From CAMPKL01 sp963805925 (GTDB lineage: Bacteria; Acidobacteriota; Terriglobia; Bryobacterales; UBA6623), in NCBI GenBank assembly GCA_963805925.1, contig CAWDWB010000004.1, positions 186,001 to 250,000 of the forward strand: a stretch of DNA of 64,000 nucleotides, in the 5' to 3' direction. Each line of letters starts with the position of its first letter. Positions within the stretch are counted from its first letter, which is position 1. Position numbers and translations under genes: made by a program. Below, in pieces: positions 51,786 to 60,668 of the stretch. A model generated the notes under the pieces. The model was not told where the DNA came from and ran no database searches. It saw nothing but the letters and a program-made list of their open reading frames with translations.

Positions 51786-52754
51786 ATGTCGGCCGCACGG
51801 GCCACGCTAGATCTTGCGCTCGTCGACTTGAGAGAGTTGCGCGGAGCCGACCTACGTCCGCTCCTTGTCCAACAGGAACAACGTTGGCGGGAGTTGTTTA
51901 GCTGGAATTTCAGCTCCTCGTCGCAGGCTATCCTGAATTTCCTCAACAGCCGTACGCTGCATGGCTTCGCCCTCGTTCGCAGCGGTATTCCCGTCGGCTA
52001 CTGCTACTTTGTCTTGGACCAGAACAAGGCGCTTGTCGGCGATATTTTCCTCTCCGATCGAAACCCAGACCCGGTTGCGCAGCGCGCATTGCTCGTTCGG
52101 ACCTTGGAGACGGCGGCGGCGTACCCCGGCGTCTCCCGCGTCGAAGGGCAACTGCTGGGGCTGAGCGGGGAATTAGGCCCTGAAAGAGTTTTCCACCGGG
52201 AACTGACCATCTTCCCGCGCTGGTTCATGATACGCGATCAACTGCGGGCCTTCCGGGCGGATCGGCCCGAGCAGGCCAATCATTCCTTCCTACCCTGGGG
52301 AGAACACTATCTCGGTCCGGCGGCTGAATTAATCGCCTCGTCCTACCGCGGCCATGACGATAGCCAGATCAACGATCAATATCGCGACGCGGCGGGCGCC
52401 CGTCGTTTTCTGTCCAACACAACCCGACACACTGGATGCGGTTCGTTCCTGCCTGCAGCTTCGTGGGTCGCGGTCCAGCCGGGCAACGCGCGAATCAGCG
52501 GAATTTGCTTAGCTACGCGCGTGGACGAGGACGCTGGGCACGTGACGCAGATCTGCGTCTCGCCGCGCGATCGGGGCATGGGCGTCGGGCGCGAACTATT
52601 GCGCCGCACGTTGCTGTCCTTGCGGGCCTGCGCCTGCGATACCGCGAGCCTGACCGTCACCGCTTCCAACGCAGGCGCGTTGAGCCTCTATCAACAGATG
52701 GGCTTCCGGCCGACGCAGCGATTCTCCGCGTTCGTCTGGGAGTCGGGACGCTAG
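51786..52754 (+). CDS. GNAT family acetyltransferase, two-domain
   Basis: 322 residues. The C-terminal GNAT domain is clear: 'HVTQICVSPRDRGMGVGREL' (acetyl-CoA pyrophosphate loop, R/Q-x-x-G-x-G/A), 'LTVTASNAGALSLYQQMGFR'. The N-terminal half ('RTLHGFALVRSGIPVGYCYF', 'YPGVSRVEGQLLGLSG') looks like a second, degenerate GNAT fold. Substrate unknown. It is convergent with the SDR gene, overlapping by four bases. Confidence 0.83.
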   Translation: MSAARATLDLALVDLRELRGADLRPLLVQQEQRWRELFSWNFSSSSQAILNFLNSRTLHGFALVRSGIPVGYCYFVLDQNKALVGDIFLSDRNPDPVAQRALLVRTLETAAAYPGVSRVEGQLLGLSGELGPERVFHRELTIFPRWFMIRDQLRAFRADRPEQANHSFLPWGEHYLGPAAELIASSYRGHDDSQINDQYRDAAGARRFLSNTTRHTGCGSFLPAASWVAVQPGNARISGICLATRVDEDAGHVTQICVSPRDRGMGVGRELLRRTLLSLRACACDTASLTVTASNAGALSLYQQMGFRPTQRFSAFVWESGR

Positions 52755-53506
52755 AGCGCCGTCCAGCCGCCGTCAATCTCCAACGTCGCGCCTTGGACAA
52801 ACTCGGCTTCATCGGAACACAGGTAGAGCGCCATGTGAGCGATCTCTGCAGGTTTACCTAGCCGGCCGATCGGCTGGCGAGCATTCAGTTGCGCACGCAT
52901 CTCTTCCTTCTCGTGCGAGTGGTACTTCTCCAGGTACGCCTCGACGAAAGGAGTGTCGACCGTGCCGGGACAGATGCAGTTGACGCGCAGGCGCCCTGAA
53001 TAGTCAGCGGCCAGTTGGCGGGTCATAGCGACGACCGCCCCCTTCGAAGCGCAGTAGGCGAAGCGCCGCTTCACGCCAACTAGTCCGGCCACCGAGCCGA
53101 TGTTCACGATGGCGCCGTGCGCCGAGGCCAGCAACAGCGGCAGAGCCGCCTGAGTCACCAGGAACGGTCCATCGATGTTGACCCGCATCACGCGACTCCA
53201 CTCTTCATGAGCGCACTCTTCGATCGTGCCGACGCTGCCCACGCCTGCGTTGTTGACCAAGTAATCCAACTGGTCGATCTTCGAGAACGCCGCAGTGACC
53301 GAAGCGGGGTCGCTCACGTCCAAAGCGACGCCTGCCGCGCCGCCGCCGACTTCGACGGCAAGCTTGTCCGCGGCCGACTGATTGAGATCGGCGATAAAGA
53401 CTTGGGCGCCGGCGTGAGCAAGCGTGCGAACGGTTTGCTCGCCGATGCCGCTGGCGCCGCCAGTGACCAGAGCACGGCGGCCGTCGAGACGAAAAGGTTG
53501 TGACAT
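52751..53506 (-). CDS. Short-chain dehydrogenase/reductase
   Basis: 251 residues of a classical SDR: cofactor motif 'ALVTGGASGIGEQTVRTLAH' with Asp-Leu-Asn after strand 2 (favouring NAD), 'NNAGVGSVG', catalytic Ser in 'IVNIGSVAGLVG', Tyr-x3-Lys in 'YCASKGAVVAMTRQLAADYS', and 'CICPGTVDTPFVEAYLEKYH'. The end 'GATLEIDGGWTAL' is typical. It may act on a sugar or hydroxy acid; the substrate is unknown. Confidence 0.93.
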   Translation of the reverse strand: MSQPFRLDGRRALVTGGASGIGEQTVRTLAHAGAQVFIADLNQSAADKLAVEVGGGAAGVALDVSDPASVTAAFSKIDQLDYLVNNAGVGSVGTIEECAHEEWSRVMRVNIDGPFLVTQAALPLLLASAHGAIVNIGSVAGLVGVKRRFAYCASKGAVVAMTRQLAADYSGRLRVNCICPGTVDTPFVEAYLEKYHSHEKEEMRAQLNARQPIGRLGKPAEIAHMALYLCSDEAEFVQGATLEIDGGWTAL

Positions 53507-53558
53507 AGGAATCGGCGATTATATCAATGCGGCGAGCAGCGCTGCGATACTGTTGCCT

Positions 53559-53909
53559 GTGAACGGGCTTGTGCGCAAGGCGCTGCTGTTTAGCGGAGCC
53601 GCCGGGTTCACCGGAATTTTCTTCATCAACTGGTGCCACATGGTCTACCAGTGCGGCTGCACGTTCCTCTGGGCCGGCTACGCCGACCACTGTAACATCC
53701 ACAATCCATCGCCGCCGCACTGTCCTTGGTGCGCCCACAGCGGCCTCGCCGCGCTCGCCTTCGTCAGTACGATTGGCGCACAGGCGTTCGTTTCGTTTTG
53801 GCCCGGCCCTTTGAAATGGCTGCGGGTTGTCGCCGCGCTCGCCGCGTCGCCGATCACGGCAGCGTTCGCCGGTTGGCTGATCGGAATTTATGTCGGGTAC
53901 TGGTCATGA
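53559..53909 (+). CDS. Cysteine-rich small membrane protein coupled to GH32
   Basis: 116 residues from GTG 53559, the first usable start outside the SDR gene; no ATG exists in this frame. It has about three hydrophobic segments. Between the first two lies a conserved-looking Cys/His cluster, 'NWCHMVYQCGCTFLWAGYAD', 'HCNIHNPSPPHCPWCAHSG', with six cysteines and three histidines, suggesting a metal site or disulfide network. I recall similar proteins in Solibacter but know no function. The stop overlaps the GH32 start (ATGA). Confidence 0.7.
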   Translation: MNGLVRKALLFSGAAGFTGIFFINWCHMVYQCGCTFLWAGYADHCNIHNPSPPHCPWCAHSGLAALAFVSTIGAQAFVSFWPGPLKWLRVVAALAASPITAAFAGWLIGIYVGYWS

Positions 53910-55504
53910 AACGCAGACTCTTTCTCATCCTCCTACCGTTGCTGTTCGCCCTTCTCTCATGCGGGAGCTTGCGCGTAGAAGAAGCGCCCGCCCAGAACGC
54001 CAGCTACACGGAACCCCATCGTCCTCAGTTCCACTTCTCGCCTCCGACGATGTGGATGAACGACCCGAATGGCTTGGTCTACAACGCGGGGGAATACCAC
54101 CTTTTCTACCAATATCATCCCGAAAGCAACGTCTGGGGACCGATGCACTGGGGACACGCGGTCAGCCCGGACATGGTGCATTGGCAGCACCTGCCCATCG
54201 CCCTATACCCCGACGAGCTGGGCTACATCTTCTCGGGCAGCGCCGTCGTCGACCACGACAACCGCTCCGGATTCCAGACCGGCGATGAGCCTCCCATGGT
54301 GGCCATCTACACCTATCACGACCCCGTCGCCAGAGAGGCCGGGAGGCAGGACTATCAATCGCAAGGCATCGCCTACAGCCTAGACCGCGGTCGCACCTGG
54401 ACCAAGTACGCGGACAACCCTGTGATAGCCAACCCAGGCCTCGAAGATTTCCGCGATCCCAAGGTTGTCTGGGACGAAGACTCCAAGCAGTGGGTGATGG
54501 TTCTCGCGGCTCACGATCAAGTCATGTTGTGGGGCTCGCCCGATCTGAAAAACTGGTCGCATCTGAGCGACTTCGGCAAGGAGTGGGGAGCGCACGGCGG
54601 CGTCTGGGAGTGCCCGGACTTGTTTCCCATCACGGTCGAGGGAACCGGCGAGAAGAAGTGGGTGTTGATCCAAAGCCTCAACCCCGGCGGGCCCAACGGC
54701 GGCTCCGGCACGCAATACTTTGTCGGCGACTTCGATGGGACGAGCTTTCATCTCGACCCAGCCTTCGCTGCTTCCGTCGCCGACCAACAGGCCGTTTGGC
54801 TGGACTACGGAAGCGACGACTACGCAGGCGTCACCTGGTCGAATATCCCCAAAGAGGATGGCCGCCGATTATTCCTAGGCTGGATGTCCAACTGGGACTA
54901 CGCCCAAAAGGTCCCGACAACTGTGTGGCGCAGCGCGATGACGATTCCGCGCGAGCTGGTCCTCAGAAAAACCGGTCAAGACTACCGCATCATCACTCGC
55001 CCTGCGCGGGAACTCGACTCTCTGCGAGGAGCGCCGGCTGCGATCGAGAGCATGGATATTTCAGGCGTTGTCGACGTTACCGGCAAGCTTCCCCATTTCG
55101 ACGGCCTAGCCGAACTCACCCTGGACCTGAAACTGCCGGATGACGCAGCAGGGATCGTCGGAATCGAGCTTTCCAACAGCCGAGGCGAGACCTATCGCAT
55201 CGGTTTCGACGCCGCCAAGAAGCAATTCTTCAGCGACCGCCGCAACGCGGGCGACGCGTCTTTCTCAGACGCTTTTGCCGCGAACGTCCATACCGCGCCG
55301 CGCCTGTCGGAGGACGGCACGTTGTGCCTGCATCTATTTTTGGATGTGTCGTCGGCTGAGCTTTTCGCCGATGACGGCGCAAGCGTGATGACGGAAATTT
55401 TCTTCCCCACGGAACCGTTTACCAGGATCGGAATGTTCTCCGAAGGCAAGGGCTTCCGGGTCCTCAGCGGAGAAATCTTTCCGCTAAGCAGCGCCTGGAA
55501 TTAG
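53906..55504 (+). CDS. GH32 beta-fructosidase (levanase/inulinase-like) lipoprotein
   Basis: 532 residues. Lipoprotein signal (LFLILLPLLFALLSC, Cys19). Five-bladed propeller with the three GH32 acidic motifs: 'WMNDPNG' (nucleophile Asp53), 'FRDPK' (Asp184) and 'WECPD' (acid/base Glu235). 'FLGWMSNWDYAQKVPTTVWR' is typical of levanase/inulinase-type enzymes. The C-terminal ~140 residues are the GH32 beta-sandwich. The enzyme would release fructose from fructans or sucrose at the cell surface. It is coupled to the preceding membrane protein. Confidence 0.93.
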   Translation: MKRRLFLILLPLLFALLSCGSLRVEEAPAQNASYTEPHRPQFHFSPPTMWMNDPNGLVYNAGEYHLFYQYHPESNVWGPMHWGHAVSPDMVHWQHLPIALYPDELGYIFSGSAVVDHDNRSGFQTGDEPPMVAIYTYHDPVAREAGRQDYQSQGIAYSLDRGRTWTKYADNPVIANPGLEDFRDPKVVWDEDSKQWVMVLAAHDQVMLWGSPDLKNWSHLSDFGKEWGAHGGVWECPDLFPITVEGTGEKKWVLIQSLNPGGPNGGSGTQYFVGDFDGTSFHLDPAFAASVADQQAVWLDYGSDDYAGVTWSNIPKEDGRRLFLGWMSNWDYAQKVPTTVWRSAMTIPRELVLRKTGQDYRIITRPARELDSLRGAPAAIESMDISGVVDVTGKLPHFDGLAELTLDLKLPDDAAGIVGIELSNSRGETYRIGFDAAKKQFFSDRRNAGDASFSDAFAANVHTAPRLSEDGTLCLHLFLDVSSAELFADDGASVMTEIFFPTEPFTRIGMFSEGKGFRVLSGEIFPLSSAWN

Positions 55505-56208
55505 TCCCGTCGGCCGCCGAGCAAGCCGGCGCGCATCAAGAAGTACAGCAGCGTCAGCAGCGAGCTGATCACGGCGGCAATGTAGGTGAGCGCCGCGGCG
55601 TTTAACACCCGGTCGATCCCCACTCGCTCGCTGGAGGTCACGATGCCGTCCTCCACGACGCGCTGTTTCGCCCGGGCGGTTGCATCGAACTCTACCGGCA
55701 GCGTCACGAGCTGGAATAAGATCACAGCCGAAAACATCGCCACCCCGGCCATGAAGATGACGCCAGGACCTTGAGGTCCGGAAAGGAACAATCCCGCCAT
55801 CATCACCAGATAGCCCAGCGAGGAACCAATGTTCGCGGTCGGCACCAGCAGCGACCGCACCCAAAGCGGTTTGTAGTGCTTCGCGTGCTGAATCGCATGG
55901 CCCGCCTCGTGGCAAGCAACTCCGATTGAAGCCAAAGACGGCAGATCGTAAACCTCCGCGGAGAGATTCAGCGTCTTGTTCATCGGGTTGTAGTGATCCG
56001 ACAAGAATCCGTGCGCGCGCAGAATTTTTACGTCTTGCAGACCGGCAATGTCCAGCATTCTGCGCGCCGCCTGCGCGCCCGTCATACCAGACGCCGCACG
56101 AACTTTGGAGTACTTTGTGAAGGCGGATTTCGTCCTATAGCTAGCCCACATCGAGAGAGCCAAGCCAGGCAGGATGAACAGTAGATAGATGGGATCGAAG
56201 AAAAACAT
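55501..56208 (-). CDS. Membrane zinc metallopeptidase (YugP-like)
   Basis: 235 residues from the ATG at 56208 ('gagg' eight bases upstream). Membrane spans at the start (PIYLLFILPGLALSMW) and three more in the second half. The zinc motif is 'GVACHEAGHAIQHAKHYKPL' (HEAGH). Family features 'GMTGAQAARRMLDIAGL', 'LSDHYNPMNKTLNLSAEVYD' and 'TLPVEFDATARAKQRV' fit the neutral zinc metallopeptidase family 2. It may take part in membrane protein quality control. Converges on GH32 with a four-base overlap. Confidence 0.9.
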   Translation of the reverse strand: MFFFDPIYLLFILPGLALSMWASYRTKSAFTKYSKVRAASGMTGAQAARRMLDIAGLQDVKILRAHGFLSDHYNPMNKTLNLSAEVYDLPSLASIGVACHEAGHAIQHAKHYKPLWVRSLLVPTANIGSSLGYLVMMAGLFLSGPQGPGVIFMAGVAMFSAVILFQLVTLPVEFDATARAKQRVVEDGIVTSSERVGIDRVLNAAALTYIAAVISSLLTLLYFLMRAGLLGGRRD

Positions 56209-56300
56209 CAGGCGTCCTCGCGGCGAAATCGCCGCCATCTCATTATAGAGGCGGTCTAATCAGATAGACGTACGGCGCCAGCGCCGTGTTCCCGCGCTGT

Positions 56301-57959
56301 TTAGCTTTTCGCGGGCCGCAACTGCGCTTCGGTGAAGGGCGACCCCGCACCGTCGATCTCCACGTTGATAAGAAAGGGCTTATCACTCGCCAGAGCCTGG
56401 TCGAGGGCGGGCCGAATCTGCTCTGGCCGCTCCACATGAGCGCCGTCGCCGCCGAAGCCCTTCATCACCAAGTCATAGCGCGTGCGGCGCAGCTCACAAG
56501 CAACGGTTTTGCCGTCGTAGCGCCCCTCTTGCAGTTCGCGCTCGACGCCCCAGCCGCCGTCGTTGCCGACGATGATGATTACCGGCAACTTGAAGCGAAC
56601 CGCTGTATCCATCTCGGCCAAGTAAAAACCGAGCGACCCATCGCCGGTGACGACGATCGACCGCTGCTCAGGGCGCAGCACCTGTGCCGCCACCCCGATA
56701 GGGAAGCCGACCCCAAGTCCTGCCAACGCGCCCAGACGCATCCAGTGGCCCGGCCGTCGCGCGGGCATCACATAGCGCCCCCAATGCACGAAGTCGCCGC
56801 CGTCCCAACAAAGCGTTGCGTCTTCCGGAAGCCACTCGCGCATCTGCCGGTAGAACTCCAGCGCATGCATCGGCTGCGACGTTCTGTGCGACCGCTGATC
56901 GACCTCGGCGGCGTACTTATCGCAACCTCGCTGCACCTCAGCCAACCAACTCAAGCGGTCCGGCTGCGTGCGACCGTTCAGTTCCGCATTGAGGGCTTCG
57001 AGTGCGAGACGGCAGTCGCAGTTGAGGCCAACCTCCAACGACCGATTCAAGCCAAGCTCCTCGCGGTGGATATCGACCTGGATCACCTTGGCGTCAGGCG
57101 CGAACAAGCCGCCCAGGCGCAGCCGATAGTCGATGCGCTTGCCCAGCACCAGCACGACGTCGGCCAGCTTCAACGCGCTTTCCGCCCCGCGGTTGATCGT
57201 TGGGTCGGCATAGCCGAAGCAGAGCGGATGCTCGTCCGACACTAGTCCACGCGCCATCGTAATCGTGAACAGCGGCGTCTGCGCTCGTTCGATGAACGTC
57301 TCCAACGCCTGCCCCGCCCCGGCCCAGAAGCACCCTGAACCGGCGATGACCGCTGGCCTCTCCGCCTTGTCCAACAACTCAATGACGCGCGCCAACTCAG
57401 AAACTTCAGGCCCGGGACGATGCTCGCCAATCGCCCCGGCCAGCGGCGCGACTCTCTCCACGCGATCGGTGAAGTGATCCACCGCAATGCTCAGATGCGC
57501 CGCCCCTGGGCGCCCCGTAGTCGCCGCCCGATACGCCTCGCGAACGTAGAACGGAATCTGCTCCGCGCTGGCCGGCGAAGCGCAATACTTGGCGGCCGAT
57601 CGCGCTAAGCCGAGCTGATCCATGTCCTGGAAACTGTTGCGATCGCGTAATTTCGAATTGGACTGACCGCTCACTGCCAGCAGCGGCACGCCTGTCGCCT
57701 GCGCCGTTGCTATGCCCGCGATCGAATTCGTGTGGCCCGGACCGCCAGTCACCAGTGACACCGCAAGACGGCCAGACATTCTGGCCCAACCGTCAGCCAT
57801 GTGTACCGCCGCCGATTCGTGCCGGGTATCGACAATCTCAAAACCGTCGCGGTCGAGAACCTGCAGCGCTTCGTTGAGGTGATCGCCGACTAGCGTGAAT
57901 ACGTGCGTCACGCCCAGCTGCTTCAGGGTTTGAGAGAAAAGTTCTGCACCGTTGGGCAT
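56301..57959 (-). CDS. Thiamine-pyrophosphate enzyme of the acetolactate synthase/oxalyl-CoA decarboxylase group
   Basis: 552 residues with the three-domain TPP fold: PYR domain ('VTHVFTLVGDHLNEALQVLD', catalytic Glu in 'DTRHESAAVHMADGWARMSG'), central domain ('RPAVIAGSGCFWAGAGQALE') and PP domain with the TPP motif 'VTGDGSLGFYLAEMDTAVRF' to 'IIVGNDGGWGVE'. The family condenses or decarboxylates 2-keto acids or acyl-CoAs; the exact reaction is not clear. It is the last gene of a three-gene operon after the DegT aminotransferase (29-base gap). Confidence 0.88.
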   Translation of the reverse strand: MPNGAELFSQTLKQLGVTHVFTLVGDHLNEALQVLDRDGFEIVDTRHESAAVHMADGWARMSGRLAVSLVTGGPGHTNSIAGIATAQATGVPLLAVSGQSNSKLRDRNSFQDMDQLGLARSAAKYCASPASAEQIPFYVREAYRAATTGRPGAAHLSIAVDHFTDRVERVAPLAGAIGEHRPGPEVSELARVIELLDKAERPAVIAGSGCFWAGAGQALETFIERAQTPLFTITMARGLVSDEHPLCFGYADPTINRGAESALKLADVVLVLGKRIDYRLRLGGLFAPDAKVIQVDIHREELGLNRSLEVGLNCDCRLALEALNAELNGRTQPDRLSWLAEVQRGCDKYAAEVDQRSHRTSQPMHALEFYRQMREWLPEDATLCWDGGDFVHWGRYVMPARRPGHWMRLGALAGLGVGFPIGVAAQVLRPEQRSIVVTGDGSLGFYLAEMDTAVRFKLPVIIIVGNDGGWGVERELQEGRYDGKTVACELRRTRYDLVMKGFGGDGAHVERPEQIRPALDQALASDKPFLINVEIDGAGSPFTEAQLRPAKS

Positions 57960-57988
57960 GGAAGACCCGCCAGGATAGCAGAGGCGCG

Positions 57989-59194
57989 TCAGTTCGGCTT
58001 GCCGGCCGTCTTCTTCGGCTTGTAAACCTCATAGATCTTCTCCACCGCTTTGACGATATCCTGCGCGTCTTCCGCCGTGCCCATTAGGACGCGTTGCGGC
58101 AGCCAGAAGGAATCGTGCGCGGCAGCCTCGGCGACGGGACACGCCATGACTCGCGACTTGATGTCCTTGTTCTTGAACACCGGATTCTTGTACAGCGGAT
58201 GCGGGTAGAAAGGCCGAATCGGAACGCCCTCGGCCTCCAGCGCCTTCACGAAATCATCGCGATCGGCGCCGAATTCCACGGCATCGATCCACCCCGGCAA
58301 CAAGTAATGCGTGTGGACAGTCGCTTGCTCCGGCAACTCTTGCAGATGCACGCCAGGAACCCGCGACAATCCCTCGCGGACGATCTCGGCGTTCTCGCGG
58401 CGGATGCGGATCTGCTCGGGCAACCGCTCCAGTTGGGCAAGCAAGACCGCGGCCTGAAATCCGGTGATTCGCAGGTTCGTACCTAGTTCGAAGTGCTCGA
58501 ACCACCCGCCGTCCGAACGGCGTCCGCCATTGGAGATTGAGCGCGCCCGCGCGGCCAGGTCGTCGTCGCTGGAGATGACGATGCCTCCCTCGCCCGCCGT
58601 CATCGCCTTGGAATTCTGGAAACTGAAGACGCCCGCCAAACCGATGCCTCCGGCCCGGGCGCCGTTCCACTCCGCGCCGTGAGCGTGAGCGGCATCCTCG
58701 ATGATGCGGAATTTGTAACGGAGCTGAAGCCGCGTCAACTCTTCGGCATCGCACAGCAGTCCGGCGAAGTGCACTGGGATGACCGCTTTGGTGTCATCGC
58801 CAATAGCCTTCTCCATGGCCTCCAGATCCATGTTGAAACTGTCGCGGCCGATGTCGACAAAAACCGGCGTGGCCCCGATTCGCGACACCGCTGATGCAGT
58901 CGCGATGAAGCTATGCGCCGGGACAATCACTTCGTCGCCCGGGCCGATGCCCGCCGCCAGCAGGGCCAGTTCCAAGCCAACGCTGCCGTTGGCCACGGCT
59001 ACGCCATAGCGCGCGTCATGCAGTCCGGCGAAAAGCTGTTCGAACTGGGTGACGAACTCGTGAAAGCCGCCCCATTGTCCCGACGACAAGACCTCGAGAA
59101 CCAGCTCTTCTTCTCGGGGACCCGAGATCGGCCAGGACGGGAACTGCGCCTCCCGTTGAGGTTTGCCGCCGTGGATCGCTAACTTCGTCATCAC
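57989..59194 (-). CDS. DegT/DnrJ/EryC1/StrS family aminotransferase
   Basis: 401 residues, PLP-dependent fold I. 'GVAVANGSVGLELALLAAGI', 'EVIVPAHSFIATASAVSRIG', 'RIIEDAAHAHGAEWNGARAG' (Asp binding the PLP nitrogen) and 'VFSFQNSKAMTAGEGGIVIS' (catalytic Lys in NSK) are the sugar aminotransferase signatures; 'TNLRITGFQAAVLLAQLERL' follows. Members aminate keto-sugars in glycan or antibiotic synthesis, or act in keto-inositol metabolism. Operon with the TPP enzyme and the hydrolase gene (15-base gap). Confidence 0.92.
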   Translation of the reverse strand: MMTKLAIHGGKPQREAQFPSWPISGPREEELVLEVLSSGQWGGFHEFVTQFEQLFAGLHDARYGVAVANGSVGLELALLAAGIGPGDEVIVPAHSFIATASAVSRIGATPVFVDIGRDSFNMDLEAMEKAIGDDTKAVIPVHFAGLLCDAEELTRLQLRYKFRIIEDAAHAHGAEWNGARAGGIGLAGVFSFQNSKAMTAGEGGIVISSDDDLAARARSISNGGRRSDGGWFEHFELGTNLRITGFQAAVLLAQLERLPEQIRIRRENAEIVREGLSRVPGVHLQELPEQATVHTHYLLPGWIDAVEFGADRDDFVKALEAEGVPIRPFYPHPLYKNPVFKNKDIKSRVMACPVAEAAAHDSFWLPQRVLMGTAEDAQDIVKAVEKIYEVYKPKKTAGKPN

Positions 59195-59209
59195 TACCCA
59201 GGATACCGA

Positions 59210-60580
59210 TCAGTCGCGGCCTTGCGCCGCCAGTCGGCGCATTTCGAGACCCAGGGCAAATCTCCGTTGGAACCCTTTCCAGTAGGAGTTCCCTCCCTCG
59301 CCGCCGTCGCTGTAAGCGCCGTCCTGATTCCCGCCGCGCCGCTGCGGCCACACGCCTTGCTGCGCGACAACCGGCGAGACGTCCATGTAGCTGGCCTTGT
59401 CGCTCTCACCCTTCAAGTGCTGATCGAGAAAAGCGGTGACGAAGTGCTGATTGATCGCCGCGATACGATCCTTGCGCCACACCGGCTCATCGAACCAATC
59501 CTCCAACGCAAAATACTCAGCAGCGATCGGCGGCGGCGGGTTGCCGCCGACGTTGTGCCGGGCGTTCTGATACACCAGCATATGGCGATCCGCCGACGTG
59601 GCTGTTTCAAAGAGCCACTCGATTCCGCCGTCGAAACCGGATACATCGTCGGCATCGCCGGCGATGAAAAACAGCGGCAGCTTGATGCTCGCGATGGCGT
59701 GCGCTGTCCAGGCCCGCATGGGCGCCTTGCCGCCCCACGGGGCCATCGCAACCACCGCCTTCAGATTGGGGTGCGGGGCTTGCGCCGTCCCTTCCAAGAT
59801 GTCTCCCAATAGCTGCTTCGGCAGTTGCGCGAAGAGCGGACTCCCCGGGTCAAAACCGGCGCCGGCGCTGGCCATCACGCCGTAGCCGCCCATCGAATAG
59901 CCGATCAAGCCGATCGACTGCGCATCGATAATGCGCCCCAGCGGATCGTCCGTACCCGCAAACGCGACCAACTGGTCTATGGCGAACCGCTGATCCTTTG
60001 TGCGGTTCATCAACACGCTGCCGAACGACAACGCTGCAGCGCCTGCGTCGCTCAAAGCCATGTCTCGATGATCGATGGAGGCCACGACGTAGCCCTTCGA
60101 GGCGAGATTTTCCGTCAGATAGCTCAGGAAGGTAGGCCAATTCCCATAGCCGTGCGAAACCACAACCAGCGGGTACTTGCTCCCCGCCAACGGCGCAGCG
60201 TCTCGCGCCGCACGTCCCTGAAATTCAAAAGTCGTCGGCGCTCCCTCCGGGATCCTGCCCGCGGGAAACGGCAGCCGGCCCGTATAGGTGACTTCCATCG
60301 TCTCTCCCGCTTCCAGCTTCGCCGGGTACCAAACATGCAAGTTGAGCGTACGAGGAGCAGTCGGTCCGTTACCCGCGGCGATGGCCGCAAGATCCGGGCG
60401 CGCGGGATCAGTAAACGGGATGACCCGGTATCCAACGTCGTACTCACCCAACTGGGCCAGTTCCGGCGCATCCACAGGCGCAGCACTGTAAGGCCCAACG
60501 CTATCGGCGCCAAGCAACGCAGGGCTCAGCGCCATCAGGCCAAGCAACACAAGATCTAGAACATTCGACTTGGACCGCAT
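59210..60580 (-). CDS. Secreted alpha/beta hydrolase (dienelactone hydrolase or PAF-AH-like)
   Basis: 456 residues. Signal peptide (LVLLGLMALSPALLGADS). Alpha/beta hydrolase core: oxyanion strand 'YPLVVVSHGYGNWPTFLSYL', nucleophile elbow 'IGLIGYSMGGYGVMAS' (Ser), acid candidate in 'FFIAGDADDVSGFDG' and catalytic His in 'MLVYQNARHNVGG'. The length and the N-terminal 'RTLNLHVWYPAKLEAGETME' fit the platelet-activating-factor acetylhydrolase/dienelactone hydrolase type. First gene of the operon with the aminotransferase and TPP enzyme, though its export makes a shared pathway doubtful. Confidence 0.85.
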   Translation of the reverse strand: MRSKSNVLDLVLLGLMALSPALLGADSVGPYSAAPVDAPELAQLGEYDVGYRVIPFTDPARPDLAAIAAGNGPTAPRTLNLHVWYPAKLEAGETMEVTYTGRLPFPAGRIPEGAPTTFEFQGRAARDAAPLAGSKYPLVVVSHGYGNWPTFLSYLTENLASKGYVVASIDHRDMALSDAGAAALSFGSVLMNRTKDQRFAIDQLVAFAGTDDPLGRIIDAQSIGLIGYSMGGYGVMASAGAGFDPGSPLFAQLPKQLLGDILEGTAQAPHPNLKAVVAMAPWGGKAPMRAWTAHAIASIKLPLFFIAGDADDVSGFDGGIEWLFETATSADRHMLVYQNARHNVGGNPPPPIAAEYFALEDWFDEPVWRKDRIAAINQHFVTAFLDQHLKGESDKASYMDVSPVVAQQGVWPQRRGGNQDGAYSDGGEGGNSYWKGFQRRFALGLEMRRLAAQGRD

Positions 60581-60668
60581 ACGTACCCTCCTAACCGCCT
60601 CAGCATCATATCGCGGCCGCGCCGAGCGTCGCCAAAGAACAGTCTGCTCGCCGCAGTGCTAGGTCGAT

